Below, in pieces: positions 14,123 to 22,415 of a stretch of 28,439 bases of DNA (position 1 is its first letter; the number at the start of each line of letters is the position of its first letter). The DNA lies in assembly GCA_964541695.1 (NCBI GenBank), contig CAZIRB010000016.1, positions 1-28,439 on the forward strand, given 5' to 3'. A program made the position numbers and the translations under genes. Under the pieces are notes generated by a model. It did no database searches, was not told the origin of the DNA, and saw nothing but the letters and a program-made list of their open reading frames with translations. This DNA comes from CAZKGE01 sp964541695 (GTDB lineage: Bacteria > Bacillota > Clostridia > Christensenellales > CAG-138).

Positions 14123-14245
14123 GGTACCCCCTCCGTTCGTGCCTGATCTGCGTTCCGCGCGCCGGCGCGGCCCTTGCCTTGCGCAAAGTCCCCCGTCACG
14201 CAAGCGCCGCGCCCAAAAAACGACGCGCACCCGGTATTTTTCTAC

Positions 14246-14275
14246 AGTATACGGCAGGGATAAGATCGAATGCAA
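14246..14275 (-). promoter_or_regulatory. Promoter of the DUF4230-like gene
   Basis: On the minus strand TTGCAT (plus 14270-14275), 18-bp spacer, TATACT (plus 14246-14251). Transcription would start near 14239. The spacer 14123-14399 contains nothing else that I can identify. Confidence 0.7.
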
Positions 14276-14399
14276 GCGCCGCGGCCCGGAAGGAGTTTCC
14301 AGCGCGCGGACCGCCCCGCCACCGGTCTTGTGCCGCGTCAAATAAACCCGGATGCGCTGCGCGCGCCTCAGACCCAGTTTTTTAACGGATTGCGGCGCG

Positions 14400-15941
14400 C
14401 TACGCGCGCTTTTTTGTGCGCACAAGCCGCGTAAAGACGGCGGCAAGCCCCGCGGCCGCGACCGGCATCATCAGCGGAATATAGACGAGCACATACTGCG
14501 CCTTGGCCTCGAACAGCGCGTGGTAGAGCGCCGCGCCGAGCAGCACGAGCGGCAGCATCAGGGCGCCCTCGTCCGGCTTTTTGAGCAGCCGGAACAGGCC
14601 GACGAAGAACGCCGCGTACAGAACCTGCACGTACTGGTTGCAGTACGCGTGCAGCACCTCCCGCGCTTTACCCGTATAGACGTTCTGCACCCAGGCGGCG
14701 GGCGCGGGGTCGTGATGCCCGACCTCGCTGCTCCAGACGGACTGGAACTCCGGCTCCTGCCACTGGCTGACGACCTTCTTGGAAAAGAACGACAGCACGT
14801 ACCGCGGCCGGCCGCGAAACTCCGCCAGCCGCCCCTCGAAATCCTCTTTGATCTGCCGCGTCGTTTTATCCTGATCATAGCCGTTTATCATCAGAACGGT
14901 CGTCGTATAGCTGTTGAACCAGCCCGGTGCGAGCGACGACTCCCGAAAACCGGTCACGAGCCACGCGCCCTGCGGCGTGCCTTTGCCGAACGACACGTCC
15001 GCGCGCGATTCGTAGCCCGCCTGCACCGCCTTCGGCAGCAGCACGGACAGCGCGATCAGCATGGCCGCAAACAGCGCGGGAAGCGCGCGCCGCTGCCGCA
15101 GCGCGGAAAGCACGAGCGCGATGGCAATCGCCGCGGCGACGATCGAAAAGTTCATTTTAACGAGCACCGCCAGCGCGCCGAATAAGGCGGCGAACGGCAG
15201 AAACACGATTTTGCCGGAGCGCAGGTACCGCGCGGCAAACAGGACCGCCAGCATGGACAGCGCCATGCCGGGGATGCTGCCGTATAAGAATGTGCACAGG
15301 AACGCGGGCTGCACGAACAGCCACAAAAACACGACTGTGAGCAGCTCTGTGCGCGGGTCGTCGAACAGCACGCGCGCAAGACGCGCTGCCGCGTAGTACG
15401 CGATCACGAGGAACGCGACGTTCGCGTACGCGGCGGACAGGATGTTCGCGCTGCCGAACGTGCGCGCAAACAACTCGAGGTAGAACAGATACCCCATCTG
15501 GAACGGGAACGTGCGCAGATAGTACGATTTGCGGAACGCGTGCATATCGCCGCCCGCCAGCATCCGCAGGTGCTCGACGAGCCGCGCCGAGTCGGCGACG
15601 GGCAGCGCGTGCGCGTCGCGTACGAAAAGGAACGCGAGCGCGGCGACGCTTGCGAGCATGCCGACGGTCAGCCAGCCGATCGCGCGCCGGCCGATATTCA
15701 GCCGCAGCAGCAAAAACACGAGGCAGAGCGCCACGGCAAGGCCGATTAAATTGACCGCGAGGTTGTCCGGGGCAAATACCACGTGCTCCATGTTCTGCGT
15801 CTCGCGGTTAATCTCGACCTTACAGGTATAGAAAAAACCGGACGCCGCGATGAACGAGAAAACCACAATGGTCAGCAGCACGATAAGCTTCTGCAATATT
15901 CCGGAAAGGTGCGGCAGGTCGGGCGCGCTCCGCTTCCTCAT
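14400..15941 (-). CDS. GT-C-like polytopic membrane glycosyltransferase (GT39-like)
   Basis: A 513-residue membrane protein with an N-terminal helix (about 18-40), a 30-residue extracytoplasmic loop, and then roughly ten more helices. A large outside segment (about 300-415) is followed by further C-terminal helices. The layout, with an acidic residue in the first large loop (VADSARLVEH), resembles GT-C enzymes that use polyprenyl-phosphate sugars (GT39/ArnT-like families). The exact family is uncertain. ATG at 15941 has AGGAGG eight nt upstream. It starts 48 bp after the last pilin-like gene in the same direction and also has its own extended -10 promoter inside that spacer, so it may be both cotranscribed and independent. 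Its place next to the pilin genes allows a role in pilin glycosylation, but wall-glycan synthesis is equally possible. Confidence 0.75.
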   Translation of the reverse strand: MRKRSAPDLPHLSGILQKLIVLLTIVVFSFIAASGFFYTCKVEINRETQNMEHVVFAPDNLAVNLIGLAVALCLVFLLLRLNIGRRAIGWLTVGMLASVAALAFLFVRDAHALPVADSARLVEHLRMLAGGDMHAFRKSYYLRTFPFQMGYLFYLELFARTFGSANILSAAYANVAFLVIAYYAAARLARVLFDDPRTELLTVVFLWLFVQPAFLCTFLYGSIPGMALSMLAVLFAARYLRSGKIVFLPFAALFGALAVLVKMNFSIVAAAIAIALVLSALRQRRALPALFAAMLIALSVLLPKAVQAGYESRADVSFGKGTPQGAWLVTGFRESSLAPGWFNSYTTTVLMINGYDQDKTTRQIKEDFEGRLAEFRGRPRYVLSFFSKKVVSQWQEPEFQSVWSSEVGHHDPAPAAWVQNVYTGKAREVLHAYCNQYVQVLYAAFFVGLFRLLKKPDEGALMLPLVLLGAALYHALFEAKAQYVLVYIPLMMPVAAAGLAAVFTRLVRTKKRA

Positions 15942-15978
15942 GCCGGTCCCTCCTTAAACGCGTGATGATCTGCCAATC

Positions 15979-16007
15979 ATCATAACACATCAGCCGCCGA
16001 GTGTATA
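15979..16007 (-). promoter_or_regulatory. Possible internal promoter for the GT-C gene
   Basis: On the minus strand TATACA (plus 16002-16007), 17-bp spacer, extended TGT and TATGAT (plus 15979-15984). It overlaps the last codons of the upstream pilin-like gene. Predicted transcription starts near 15971, 30 nt before the ATG. Confidence 0.5.
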
Positions 16008-17042
16008 CAGCGGCACGAACAGCCGCGTGTCGGCGACGAGCGCGGCGGGCTCGGCCTCCTCAAACAGCGTGAGCACGTCCGTCACCGGCGCGCTTGCAAG
16101 CCGCGTTTCGGAGACGGCGTAAAAGAGACCCTTGTAATAGATCAGGTACGCGGGCATGTCCGCGCTGTTGGTCACGGCGCTTACTGTCGTCACAAACGGC
16201 AGCGCAAACAGGCTCCCGTCCGCAAGCGCCGCGATGTGGACGCCCAGGTACAGGGCCGAATCGCGCAGCGCGATATAATAGGCCACCTGGCGGCTGCCGT
16301 ACCCGCCCGGGTAGCGGGCCGCCGCCGCGGCGGCAAGCGCCGTCAGGTCTGCGTCCGGGACCAGCGCGGACAGGTCGAACACCGGAAACGCGCCGCCGTT
16401 CTCGGCATACACGCTGCCCTTGACGAGGTTGAACGCTGCGTTTGCCGACGGCGCGCCGCCGCCGGAGAGCACGCCGCTTGCCGCAAGGTACAGCCCCGCG
16501 GCGGACGAGGTGTCGTACTCGGCAAGCACGTTCTTCAGCGGCGAGAGCACGGCGGACGCGCTCGCGAGCGTTTCGCCGCCCTTTGCCACCGTCACCGTCG
16601 CGAGCACGGTGTTTTCGAACAGCTGCGACGCGGTAAGCGAAATCGTCTTCCCCGCGTAATACGCGGGCGCGAACACCGCGTCGCCGCGGTAGGTCAATAG
16701 GCCGCCGCTTACCGCATAGGTGTCGCCGCCGGCGTCGATCTCGCTGCCGGACGCGCCCTGCTTGGCGGTCAGCGCGGACGCGGCGATCGTGCCGTTACGC
16801 AGCGCGTCGAGCACGTTCTCCGCGATCAGCCGCGCGTCGGAGCGCTCCAGCGTGCGCTGGTACGTGCGGTACACGGGCGCGAGAATCGCCGCCATGCTCA
16901 AAAACAGCACGGCCGCGACCGCCATGGCCACGACGAGCTCGATCAGCGTGTAGCCGCGGCTCCCGCGGCGCGGACGGCGTGTGCCCGATCGCATCCCCCC
17001 GCATTTTTGTATTGTTCGGGCCAAAGTTCCCGCCCGCGTCAT
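15990..17042 (-). CDS. Type IV prepilin-like protein, 350 residues (PilW/GspJ-like)
   Basis: A pilin-like protein with a class III signal: a basic leader ending SRG, cleavage expected after Gly30, then YTLIE with the conserved Glu at +5 (Glu35) and a hydrophobic helix to about residue 52. The remaining 300 residues are a Ser/Ala/Gly-rich globular domain without a recognised family; length and position at the end of the pilin cluster suggest a minor pseudopilin. ATG at 17042 overlaps the preceding stop as ATGA and has GGAG about nine nt upstream. A second ATG, codon 17, would give a more typical 14-residue leader but has its G-run directly abutting the codon. It is the last pilin gene of the operon. 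Confidence 0.82.
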   Translation of the reverse strand: MTRAGTLARTIQKCGGMRSGTRRPRRGSRGYTLIELVVAMAVAAVLFLSMAAILAPVYRTYQRTLERSDARLIAENVLDALRNGTIAASALTAKQGASGSEIDAGGDTYAVSGGLLTYRGDAVFAPAYYAGKTISLTASQLFENTVLATVTVAKGGETLASASAVLSPLKNVLAEYDTSSAAGLYLAASGVLSGGGAPSANAAFNLVKGSVYAENGGAFPVFDLSALVPDADLTALAAAAAARYPGGYGSRQVAYYIALRDSALYLGVHIAALADGSLFALPFVTTVSAVTNSADMPAYLIYYKGLFYAVSETRLASAPVTDVLTLFEEAEPAALVADTRLFVPLYTLGG

Positions 17043-17377
17043 GGTTCCGTCTCCGGCGCAAAGCAGTTAAGCGGCGCCGCCGAGCGGATTTCGACCGGTA
17101 TATCCACGTTCGCGGCGGGCACGAGGCCGTTTTTCGACGCGGCGACCGACACGGCGAGCGTGCCGCTCCCCCGGGCCTCGCCGCCGCCGGTCTCGATCAG
17201 CGCGCAGGCGTTCTCGAGCGCCTCCGCGTCGGCCTGGGCGCGGTTGTTGAGCCGGACCGACGCGCCGACCACGGTGCCGACGACGCCGAGCAGCAAAAGC
17301 AGCAGCGCGAACGCGACGATCGTCTCGACCAGCGTCTCGCCGCGCGTATGCGGTTTCCTTGCGTTCCCGTTTCTCAT
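17039..17377 (-). CDS. Small type IV prepilin-like protein, 112 residues
   Basis: A short prepilin: leader MRNGNARKPHTRG with cleavage expected after Gly13, then ETLVE with Glu at +5 (Glu18) and a long hydrophobic helix (about 19-42), followed by only about 70 residues. This is close to GspI/PilV-like minor pilins in size. ATG at 17377 has AGGTGG five nt upstream. Its start codon overlaps the stop of the 46-codon chimeric ORF (ATGA), and its own stop overlaps the start of the next gene (ATGA). The first 19 or so codons and the ribosome site lie in one copy of the 137-bp duplication. Confidence 0.82.
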   Translation of the reverse strand: MRNGNARKPHTRGETLVETIVAFALLLLLLGVVGTVVGASVRLNNRAQADAEALENACALIETGGGEARGSGTLAVSVAASKNGLVPAANVDIPVEIRSAAPLNCFAPETEP

Positions 17378-17586
17378 TGTCCCACCTGCTGCGCCGACCA
17401 GTCGCCCTTCCACGCGTGCCCGGCCCGCGCGCTCGCCCGGTAGCCTACGGAATCGATGGTCTCGGCCAGCGTTTCGCCGCGCGTATGCGGTTTCCTTGCG
17501 TTCCCGTTCCTCATTGTCCCACCTGCTGCACCGACCAGTCGCCCTTCCACGCGTGCCCGGCCTGCGCGCTCGCCCGGTAGCCCACG
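17323..17586. repeat. Tandem duplication of a gene junction, 137-bp period
   Basis: Copies 17323-17449 and 17460-17586, 127 bp each with 10 bp between, differ at six positions, all transitions. Each copy contains the last 30 or so codons of the pseudopilin gene that ends at 17511, the ATGA stop-start overlap, the ribosome site and the leader codons of the 112-residue prepilin. The divergence argues against an assembly error. Confidence 0.92.
17374..17514 (-). CDS. 46-codon chimeric ORF created by the junction duplication
   Basis: ATG at 17514 to TGA at 17374. It begins with the same first 16 residues as the 112-residue prepilin (MRNGNARKPHTRGETL), loses the hydrophobic helix after about residue 20, and ends with the C-terminus of the upstream pseudopilin (GHAWKGDW to QQVGQ). 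It has the same AGGTGG ribosome site as the real prepilin. Its ATG overlaps the upstream TGA, and its TGA overlaps the downstream ATG, both as ATGA, so ribosomes could pass through it. Whether the peptide has a function is unknown; it may be a coupling spacer or a neutral relic. Confidence 0.5.
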   Translation of the reverse strand: MRNGNARKPHTRGETLAETIDSVGYRASARAGHAWKGDWSAQQVGQ

Positions 17587-18098
17587 TATTGGTACACGAC
17601 GCGGATAGACTGCTTCTTCCCGTCCAGTACGGCGTCGAACGCGAGCGTCACGCCGGAGAGCCGCAGGTACGCCTCGGCGGGGCTTCCGCTCGGGTCCTGC
17701 GTCTGCTTGCGGACCGTGCCGGAGAACGTCAGCGTCGCGTTCTCGACGGCAAGCTGCGAAAAGCCCGCGGGCGGCGTTACGGTCAGGGCAAGCTCCGTCC
17801 GCGGGATCGACGCCGTCTCGTTTGAGTCGAGCGCGGTCAATGCCGCCGCGCGTAGGATGTCGCCGATCTCGCCGTTTCTTATGGAATCGTCGAGCGCGTC
17901 GAGCGTCGAGCGCGCGCCGTAGTAGAGCCGCCGTTCGGCAACGCGCGCGCTCGAGGCGGCGGCCGTTGACGACGCCGCGGTCATCACGGACGCGCCGAGC
18001 AGCAAAAACACGAACAGCAGCACAAGCGCGACAACCATCGACTCGCCGCGCGAGTTGGAAAGCACATTCTTTTTGCCGATGAAGCTCCGCTTTCTCAT
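17511..18098 (-). CDS. PilX/GspK-like minor pseudopilin, 195 residues
   Basis: A basic N-terminus ending in NSRG (Gly18) is followed by ESMVV and a strongly hydrophobic helix (about 20-42), then a helical and beta domain of about 150 residues. The expected cleavage follows Gly18, but position +5 is Val23 rather than Glu. Absence of Glu5 is a feature of GspK-type tip pseudopilins, which fits a minor-tip role. ATG at 18098 overlaps the stop of the giant pseudopilin gene as ATGA. Its C-terminal 30 codons are duplicated at 17374-17449. Family assignment is by layout rather than by clear sequence motifs. Confidence 0.75.
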   Translation of the reverse strand: MRKRSFIGKKNVLSNSRGESMVVALVLLFVFLLLGASVMTAASSTAAASSARVAERRLYYGARSTLDALDDSIRNGEIGDILRAAALTALDSNETASIPRTELALTVTPPAGFSQLAVENATLTFSGTVRKQTQDPSGSPAEAYLRLSGVTLAFDAVLDGKKQSIRVVYQYVGYRASAQAGHAWKGDWSVQQVGQ

Positions 18099-21000
18099 GG
18101 CCAGTCCTCGTACCTGGGCGAAACGAACGTCTCGCCGTTTGCGCTCACCTGGATATAGAATGGCAGCACGCGCCCGCGCGCGTCGGTCAAAAAGCCGTTC
18201 GGCGCGGCAAACGACGCAACCAGCCAGCCGAGATCGTCCGTGTTCAGCACGAGGTAATACGTGCCGCTCCCGTCGGAATAGATCGGGAACGTGCCCGCGC
18301 CGCCCTGGAAATGCTGCCACTTCTGGTACGCGTACAGCGACAGGTAATAGCCCGTCGGCGCGCTGTTGTAGGCGCCGTTGCCCACGACGATCGTCTGCGT
18401 GGACAGCGGGTTCGTGTCCGGATACACGACCGTGATGCGCAGCTCGGGATTCCCGCCGCTAAGGTTCAGCGCCATCTTGAGCAGCGTCGTGTCGTTGCCC
18501 GGCCCCTGCACGACCTGTACGAGGCGGTCGATCCGGTTGCTCTCGGCATAGCGGTACGCGCTGCCGGACTGGCCGGACGCGTACAGATACGCCTTGAGCG
18601 TAACCGATCCGGCGGGCAGCGCGTTTGCCCCACCGCTCCCCGGCCAATGCAATTTAAGCACGTACTCGCGGCCGTAGCCCATCAGCCTGCGCTCGGCGGA
18701 TGCCGTTTTGGAGTAACCCGTAAACGTATAGCCGCCGGCGGTCAGCGTCGCGGGGCGCGATTCCGTGGCGTTTTTCAGACTCGTGATGTTCGCCTGCGAC
18801 AGCGCCAGAACGTCGATCTCGTCGTCCGAACGCCCCTCGTTGATCGACAGCCACAGGTCCGCCTTGTTCGGCAGCAGCCAGAAGCGCACGAAGATGTCGC
18901 CCGACGCGTTATCCTCGAGCGCGACGTCGCCGTACGACTCGACAAACACGCTCCACGGCGCGCGGTGAAAGTTTTCGCCGAGCGTACAGACGTACTCGCC
19001 GGAAACGTTCATGTCGAAGTACGGCAGCGTGTAGGCCCACGGGCCTTCGCCCGCGGACGTGCCCTCGGCGAACGTGCCGGACGAAAACCGGCTTGAGCTG
19101 TTCCGCAGCGACGGCGAGGCCAGGCGAGTGAGTCCCGTCGAGCGCAGCTTCGTGCCGCCGGTCTCGCGGATGTAGTACGAGCTCTCGGTGTTGTGCGCGT
19201 TGCGCAGATAGTAACAGCGCGCGACCGTGCTGCTCGGGTTCATAAGGCCGAACGCGCCGCCGTACCTGTCGCCCGCGGGCGCGGCGCTGTAGCAGTCCGC
19301 CACCGACGCCGTGCTCGTGCCGAAGCCTATGATGCCGCCGAGGTACTTGATCTTGCCGTCGTTCGGGTTGTAGTGCAGCCCCGGCGCGGAGCCGGAGGCC
19401 ATGGTCTCGATCACCTCGAAAGCGTCGGCGTTATACTGGCTTTCGGCCGCGTCGACGTTGACGAGGCCCGTGTTGTAGCAGACCTTGATCTGGCCGGACA
19501 GCTCGCCGACCACGCCGCCCGCGCGGCCGCCGCTTGACGCGGTGCTGCCGCCGACGACGTTCCCGGCGTTGTAGCACCACGAGACGATCAGGTCCGTCTG
19601 CGCGGCGTTCTCGGAGCGGCCGAGGATACCGCCGGCCGCGCCGCCGCGCGCGTTCACCTGGGCGGCGTTGACGCAGCCGATGATATGGCCGGTTTTTGCC
19701 GGGATCACGCCCACGATGCCGCCCGCCGCGTTGTTCGGCGTGCCGGTCACGGCCTCGATGTTGAACGCGTCGTTCGAGACGGCGTAGCGGCTGTCCGGGA
19801 AGCGGTAGGTGTACGAATCGTTCGGGTAGCGCGCACCGAAGTACGGCGTGCCGGTCACCTCGCCGGTCTCCTTCTTGCTCGCCGTGCCGACCTCGCAGTA
19901 GGCCACGCTTCCGCCGGACCTGCCCGCGACGCCGCCCGCCGCGGTCCTGGCCGAAACGTTCGCCGCGACGAACGCGTATGCGATCTTCCCGCCTGAAAGA
20001 TTCTCGCCGGCCACGCCGCCCGCCGCGCCGTTTGCCGAGACGATGCGGCCGCGCACCGTGCACGAAAGGATGCTGCCCGCGTTCTCGGCCGCGACGCCGC
20101 CCGCAAGCGTACCTCCCTGCATCGTCGCGCCCGTGACCTTGTCGTACGCAAGCTCGATCCGCCTGACGGCGCCGCCGGCCAGCACCTTACGGAACAGCCC
20201 CGCGTACGCCGCGTTCGACACGGCCAGGTCGACGATTTTGTGCGCGCCGCCGTCGTATACGCCCGAAAAGCCGAGCGTGCCGCCCAGCGCAACGTCCGTT
20301 TCACAACACAGCGGCGTAAACGAACTTAGCAAAGCGCCCGCCCACGTGTACGCGTACACGTCCGCGGTCTGGACAAACGCCGCGTTGCCGCGGTAGCGCA
20401 CGTTCTGGAGGTGCCGGACGCTCGCGATCGTGAACGCGCCGCCGTCCTGCGTCTTGCCGCCGTAGAGCGTGTGCACGGGGTCGTCGAACACGCCCTCGAC
20501 CGTCTCGGTCCCGTCCGTCACGGTCAGCGTGGCGGCCAGGTACCCGCAGCCGAGCGCGGGGAAATTCTTTTTGATCGCGGCATTGGTGTCCACGGAATCG
20601 AGCACGATGACGAGCAGCGTGCGCCCGGCACGCTCCTCGCAGAACGCATACACGGTGCGCTGACTTATTGAGCCGGACGGCGTAAAGCGGATCGGATGCA
20701 GCAGCGCCTCCTCAAATGACGCGCTTCGCAGCGCGTCGTCGAGCGCGATGTCCGCGTCCGCCGACGGGCCGCCGAATGTCAGCGTGTCCGTGCCGGCGAC
20801 CGAGGCGTCCGACGACGAGAGCGTCAGCGTATAGACGTAATTGTCGCGCAGCGCGAGCGGCAGCTCGCACTCCGCGGTGAGCAGGCCGTAGTTATGCCCG
20901 CCGTTGACGCCGTCGGCCGTGCCCGCGGGATCCGTGTAGTCGGCAAGCCGCACCGCCACGTCGCCGATCGACGCGGACACGTATTCCTTGCCCGTAAACT

Positions 21001-21562
21001 CGACGGCAAAATAGCCGACCTTCGCGCTTTTCAGCGCGTCCTTGCCGCGCTGCGTCACGTTGTAGCCGGAGGAGCCGTGTGAGAACGCGGCCTGCGCGTC
21101 GCTATAGAAGCAAGCGAGCACGTTGCCGGTTTTGATGTTGAATTCAATCAGGATCGCGTTGCCGAGCGCCGCCTTGTCGCCGACGTACGGCGAAAGCAGG
21201 TCGTAGAGCGCGCCGGAGGCCGCACCCTTTTGCAGCGAGAGCGCGTAAATATTGCCGCCGTTCTGGGCAAGCTCGGCCGCGTCGATTGCGGGGCTGATGC
21301 CGGACAGCTGCACCGGGGTGAGCGCCGCGTCCGACGCGTCGAACGGCACGCCGCGGCCGTACCGCGCAGTCAGCGCGGACTGCGCCGCCATAAACAGGGT
21401 GCGCGCGATGTTGTTGCGCGCGGTCTGCGCGCTGCGGTCGAGAAAGCCCGCCATCGACGGCACCAAAAGCGCGGTGAGCAGCGCCAGCACGGCGAGCGCC
21501 GTCAGCACCTCGATGAGCGTAAACCCCGCCCGTCCGCTTGTTTGCCGCCCCCCCACAGCCAT
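18095..21562 (-). CDS. Giant type IV pilin-like protein with GLUG repeats (putative tip adhesin)
   Basis: A 1155-residue protein. Residues 1-40 are a prepilin N-terminus: short leader ending RAG (Gly13), FTLIE with Glu18 at +5, and a hydrophobic helix to about 36. About 430-780 holds a beta-helix-like region with GLUG motifs: GFSGVYDGGAHKIVDL, then repeated AGGVAGENLSGGKI, AGGVAGRSGGSVAYC, AGGIVGV, AGGILGR, AGGVVGELSGQIKVCYNTG and LGGIIGFG units. GLUG repeats are known from IgA-peptidase and adhesin-like surface proteins. The region 780-1155 is beta-rich without a family I recognise. The pilin helix would place the body at the pilus surface or tip, so host or substrate adhesion is inferred. 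ATG at 21562 directly abuts GGAGG; GTG at codon 3 (21556) has better spacing and may be the true start. It lies 7 bp after the previous prepilin gene and overlaps the next by ATGA. Confidence 0.88.
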   Translation of the reverse strand: MAVGGRQTSGRAGFTLIEVLTALAVLALLTALLVPSMAGFLDRSAQTARNNIARTLFMAAQSALTARYGRGVPFDASDAALTPVQLSGISPAIDAAELAQNGGNIYALSLQKGAASGALYDLLSPYVGDKAALGNAILIEFNIKTGNVLACFYSDAQAAFSHGSSGYNVTQRGKDALKSAKVGYFAVEFTGKEYVSASIGDVAVRLADYTDPAGTADGVNGGHNYGLLTAECELPLALRDNYVYTLTLSSSDASVAGTDTLTFGGPSADADIALDDALRSASFEEALLHPIRFTPSGSISQRTVYAFCEERAGRTLLVIVLDSVDTNAAIKKNFPALGCGYLAATLTVTDGTETVEGVFDDPVHTLYGGKTQDGGAFTIASVRHLQNVRYRGNAAFVQTADVYAYTWAGALLSSFTPLCCETDVALGGTLGFSGVYDGGAHKIVDLAVSNAAYAGLFRKVLAGGAVRRIELAYDKVTGATMQGGTLAGGVAAENAGSILSCTVRGRIVSANGAAGGVAGENLSGGKIAYAFVAANVSARTAAGGVAGRSGGSVAYCEVGTASKKETGEVTGTPYFGARYPNDSYTYRFPDSRYAVSNDAFNIEAVTGTPNNAAGGIVGVIPAKTGHIIGCVNAAQVNARGGAAGGILGRSENAAQTDLIVSWCYNAGNVVGGSTASSGGRAGGVVGELSGQIKVCYNTGLVNVDAAESQYNADAFEVIETMASGSAPGLHYNPNDGKIKYLGGIIGFGTSTASVADCYSAAPAGDRYGGAFGLMNPSSTVARCYYLRNAHNTESSYYIRETGGTKLRSTGLTRLASPSLRNSSSRFSSGTFAEGTSAGEGPWAYTLPYFDMNVSGEYVCTLGENFHRAPWSVFVESYGDVALEDNASGDIFVRFWLLPNKADLWLSINEGRSDDEIDVLALSQANITSLKNATESRPATLTAGGYTFTGYSKTASAERRLMGYGREYVLKLHWPGSGGANALPAGSVTLKAYLYASGQSGSAYRYAESNRIDRLVQVVQGPGNDTTLLKMALNLSGGNPELRITVVYPDTNPLSTQTIVVGNGAYNSAPTGYYLSLYAYQKWQHFQGGAGTFPIYSDGSGTYYLVLNTDDLGWLVASFAAPNGFLTDARGRVLPFYIQVSANGETFVSPRYEDWP

Positions 21563-21569
21563 CCTCCGT

Positions 21570-22415
21570 TCAGCCCCTGCCCGGCCCGGTCGACGGGTCC
21601 ACGCCGCCCGCGCCGGATTCCATGGCGTTCTCCGCGTACTTGGCCCAGAAGCCCCCCTGGCGCACGACGACGTAGTCGATCTCCGTCGTCGGCCGGCCCG
21701 CCGCGTCCGGGGTAAAATAGATCCGCCCGAGCGGGAGCGCGCGCCCGTCGTAGACGAGGAGCTTGCGGAACTCGTCCGACGCGGCGTACCGCTCCGACTT
21801 GCCGCCGTTTGTCAGCACGAACGCGCGGTATTCCCCGGCCGTTTCGCCGGTTTCCCCGATCCCGACCCGGTCGAACGGCAGGTAGCCCTGCGGCTCGACC
21901 CGCTCGTTTTCGGAGAGAAGGCGGTCAAGGAACAACAAACCGAGCTCGTACATATCCTGCGCGAACGCGAGCGCGTCCTCCCGCGAGGCAATCGCCGGCA
22001 CGCGCACGCGGACAAACGCCTCGCTGTGTGCGCTGCAGTGCACGCGCACGCTCGCGGCGCTCGTGCCGCGGTCCAGCTCGATCAGCGTGTACGCGCCGCC
22101 CGCGGGGCACAGGCCGTCAAGATCGCCAATTCGGATCGACGCGTACTCGCGGAACGGCAGATCACCGCTCCCGGCCGCCGTGCTCATGTAGTCCGCGTAG
22201 ACCGCCTCGACGCGCGCGCGGTTTTTGCGGCAGGTCTTCTCCAGCGCGACGGTGCGCAGCCCGGAGACGACCGGAAAAAGCATCAGCGCGGCGGCGAACA
22301 GAATCAAAAGCGCCGCGACGGTCTCGACCAGCGTCACGCCCGCGGTATGCGGCAACGACCGCTCATCCAAGCGGCGCCCGCCGCGATTCCGTTTTTCCTC
22401 CGCCGCGTTCAGCAC
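21570..22415 (-). CDS. Type IV prepilin-like protein, 281 residues
   Basis: A prepilin with a 26-residue basic leader ending HTAG, cleavage expected after Gly26, VTLVE with Glu31 at +5 and a hydrophobic helix to about residue 47. The globular part (about 50-270) has no family I recognise. The start is GTG at 22415, with GGAGGG five nt upstream; the same ribosome site and first ten codons occur again at 22600 inside the tandem array. The GTG overlaps the TGA (22409-22411) of the 63-codon upstream ORF, so translation may be coupled. Leaders of this length are long for prepilins, so a shorter start within the leader cannot be excluded, though I see no better ribosome site. Confidence 0.8.
   Translation of the reverse strand: MLNAAEEKRNRGGRRLDERSLPHTAGVTLVETVAALLILFAAALMLFPVVSGLRTVALEKTCRKNRARVEAVYADYMSTAAGSGDLPFREYASIRIGDLDGLCPAGGAYTLIELDRGTSAASVRVHCSAHSEAFVRVRVPAIASREDALAFAQDMYELGLLFLDRLLSENERVEPQGYLPFDRVGIGETGETAGEYRAFVLTNGGKSERYAASDEFRKLLVYDGRALPLGRIYFTPDAAGRPTTEIDYVVVRQGGFWAKYAENAMESGAGGVDPSTGPGRG

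Noticed and set aside
14352..15185. A plus-strand open frame of about 277 codons opposite the GT-C gene.
   Set aside because: Composition (Arg/His/Gln-rich) and lack of a promoter or ribosome site mark it as antisense shadow of a hydrophobic membrane protein gene.
15963..15982. Inverted repeat TGATGAT...ATCATCA considered as a terminator of the pilus operon.
   Set aside because: The stem is short and AT-rich and no T-tract follows on the minus strand; it lies within the putative GT-C promoter and leader.
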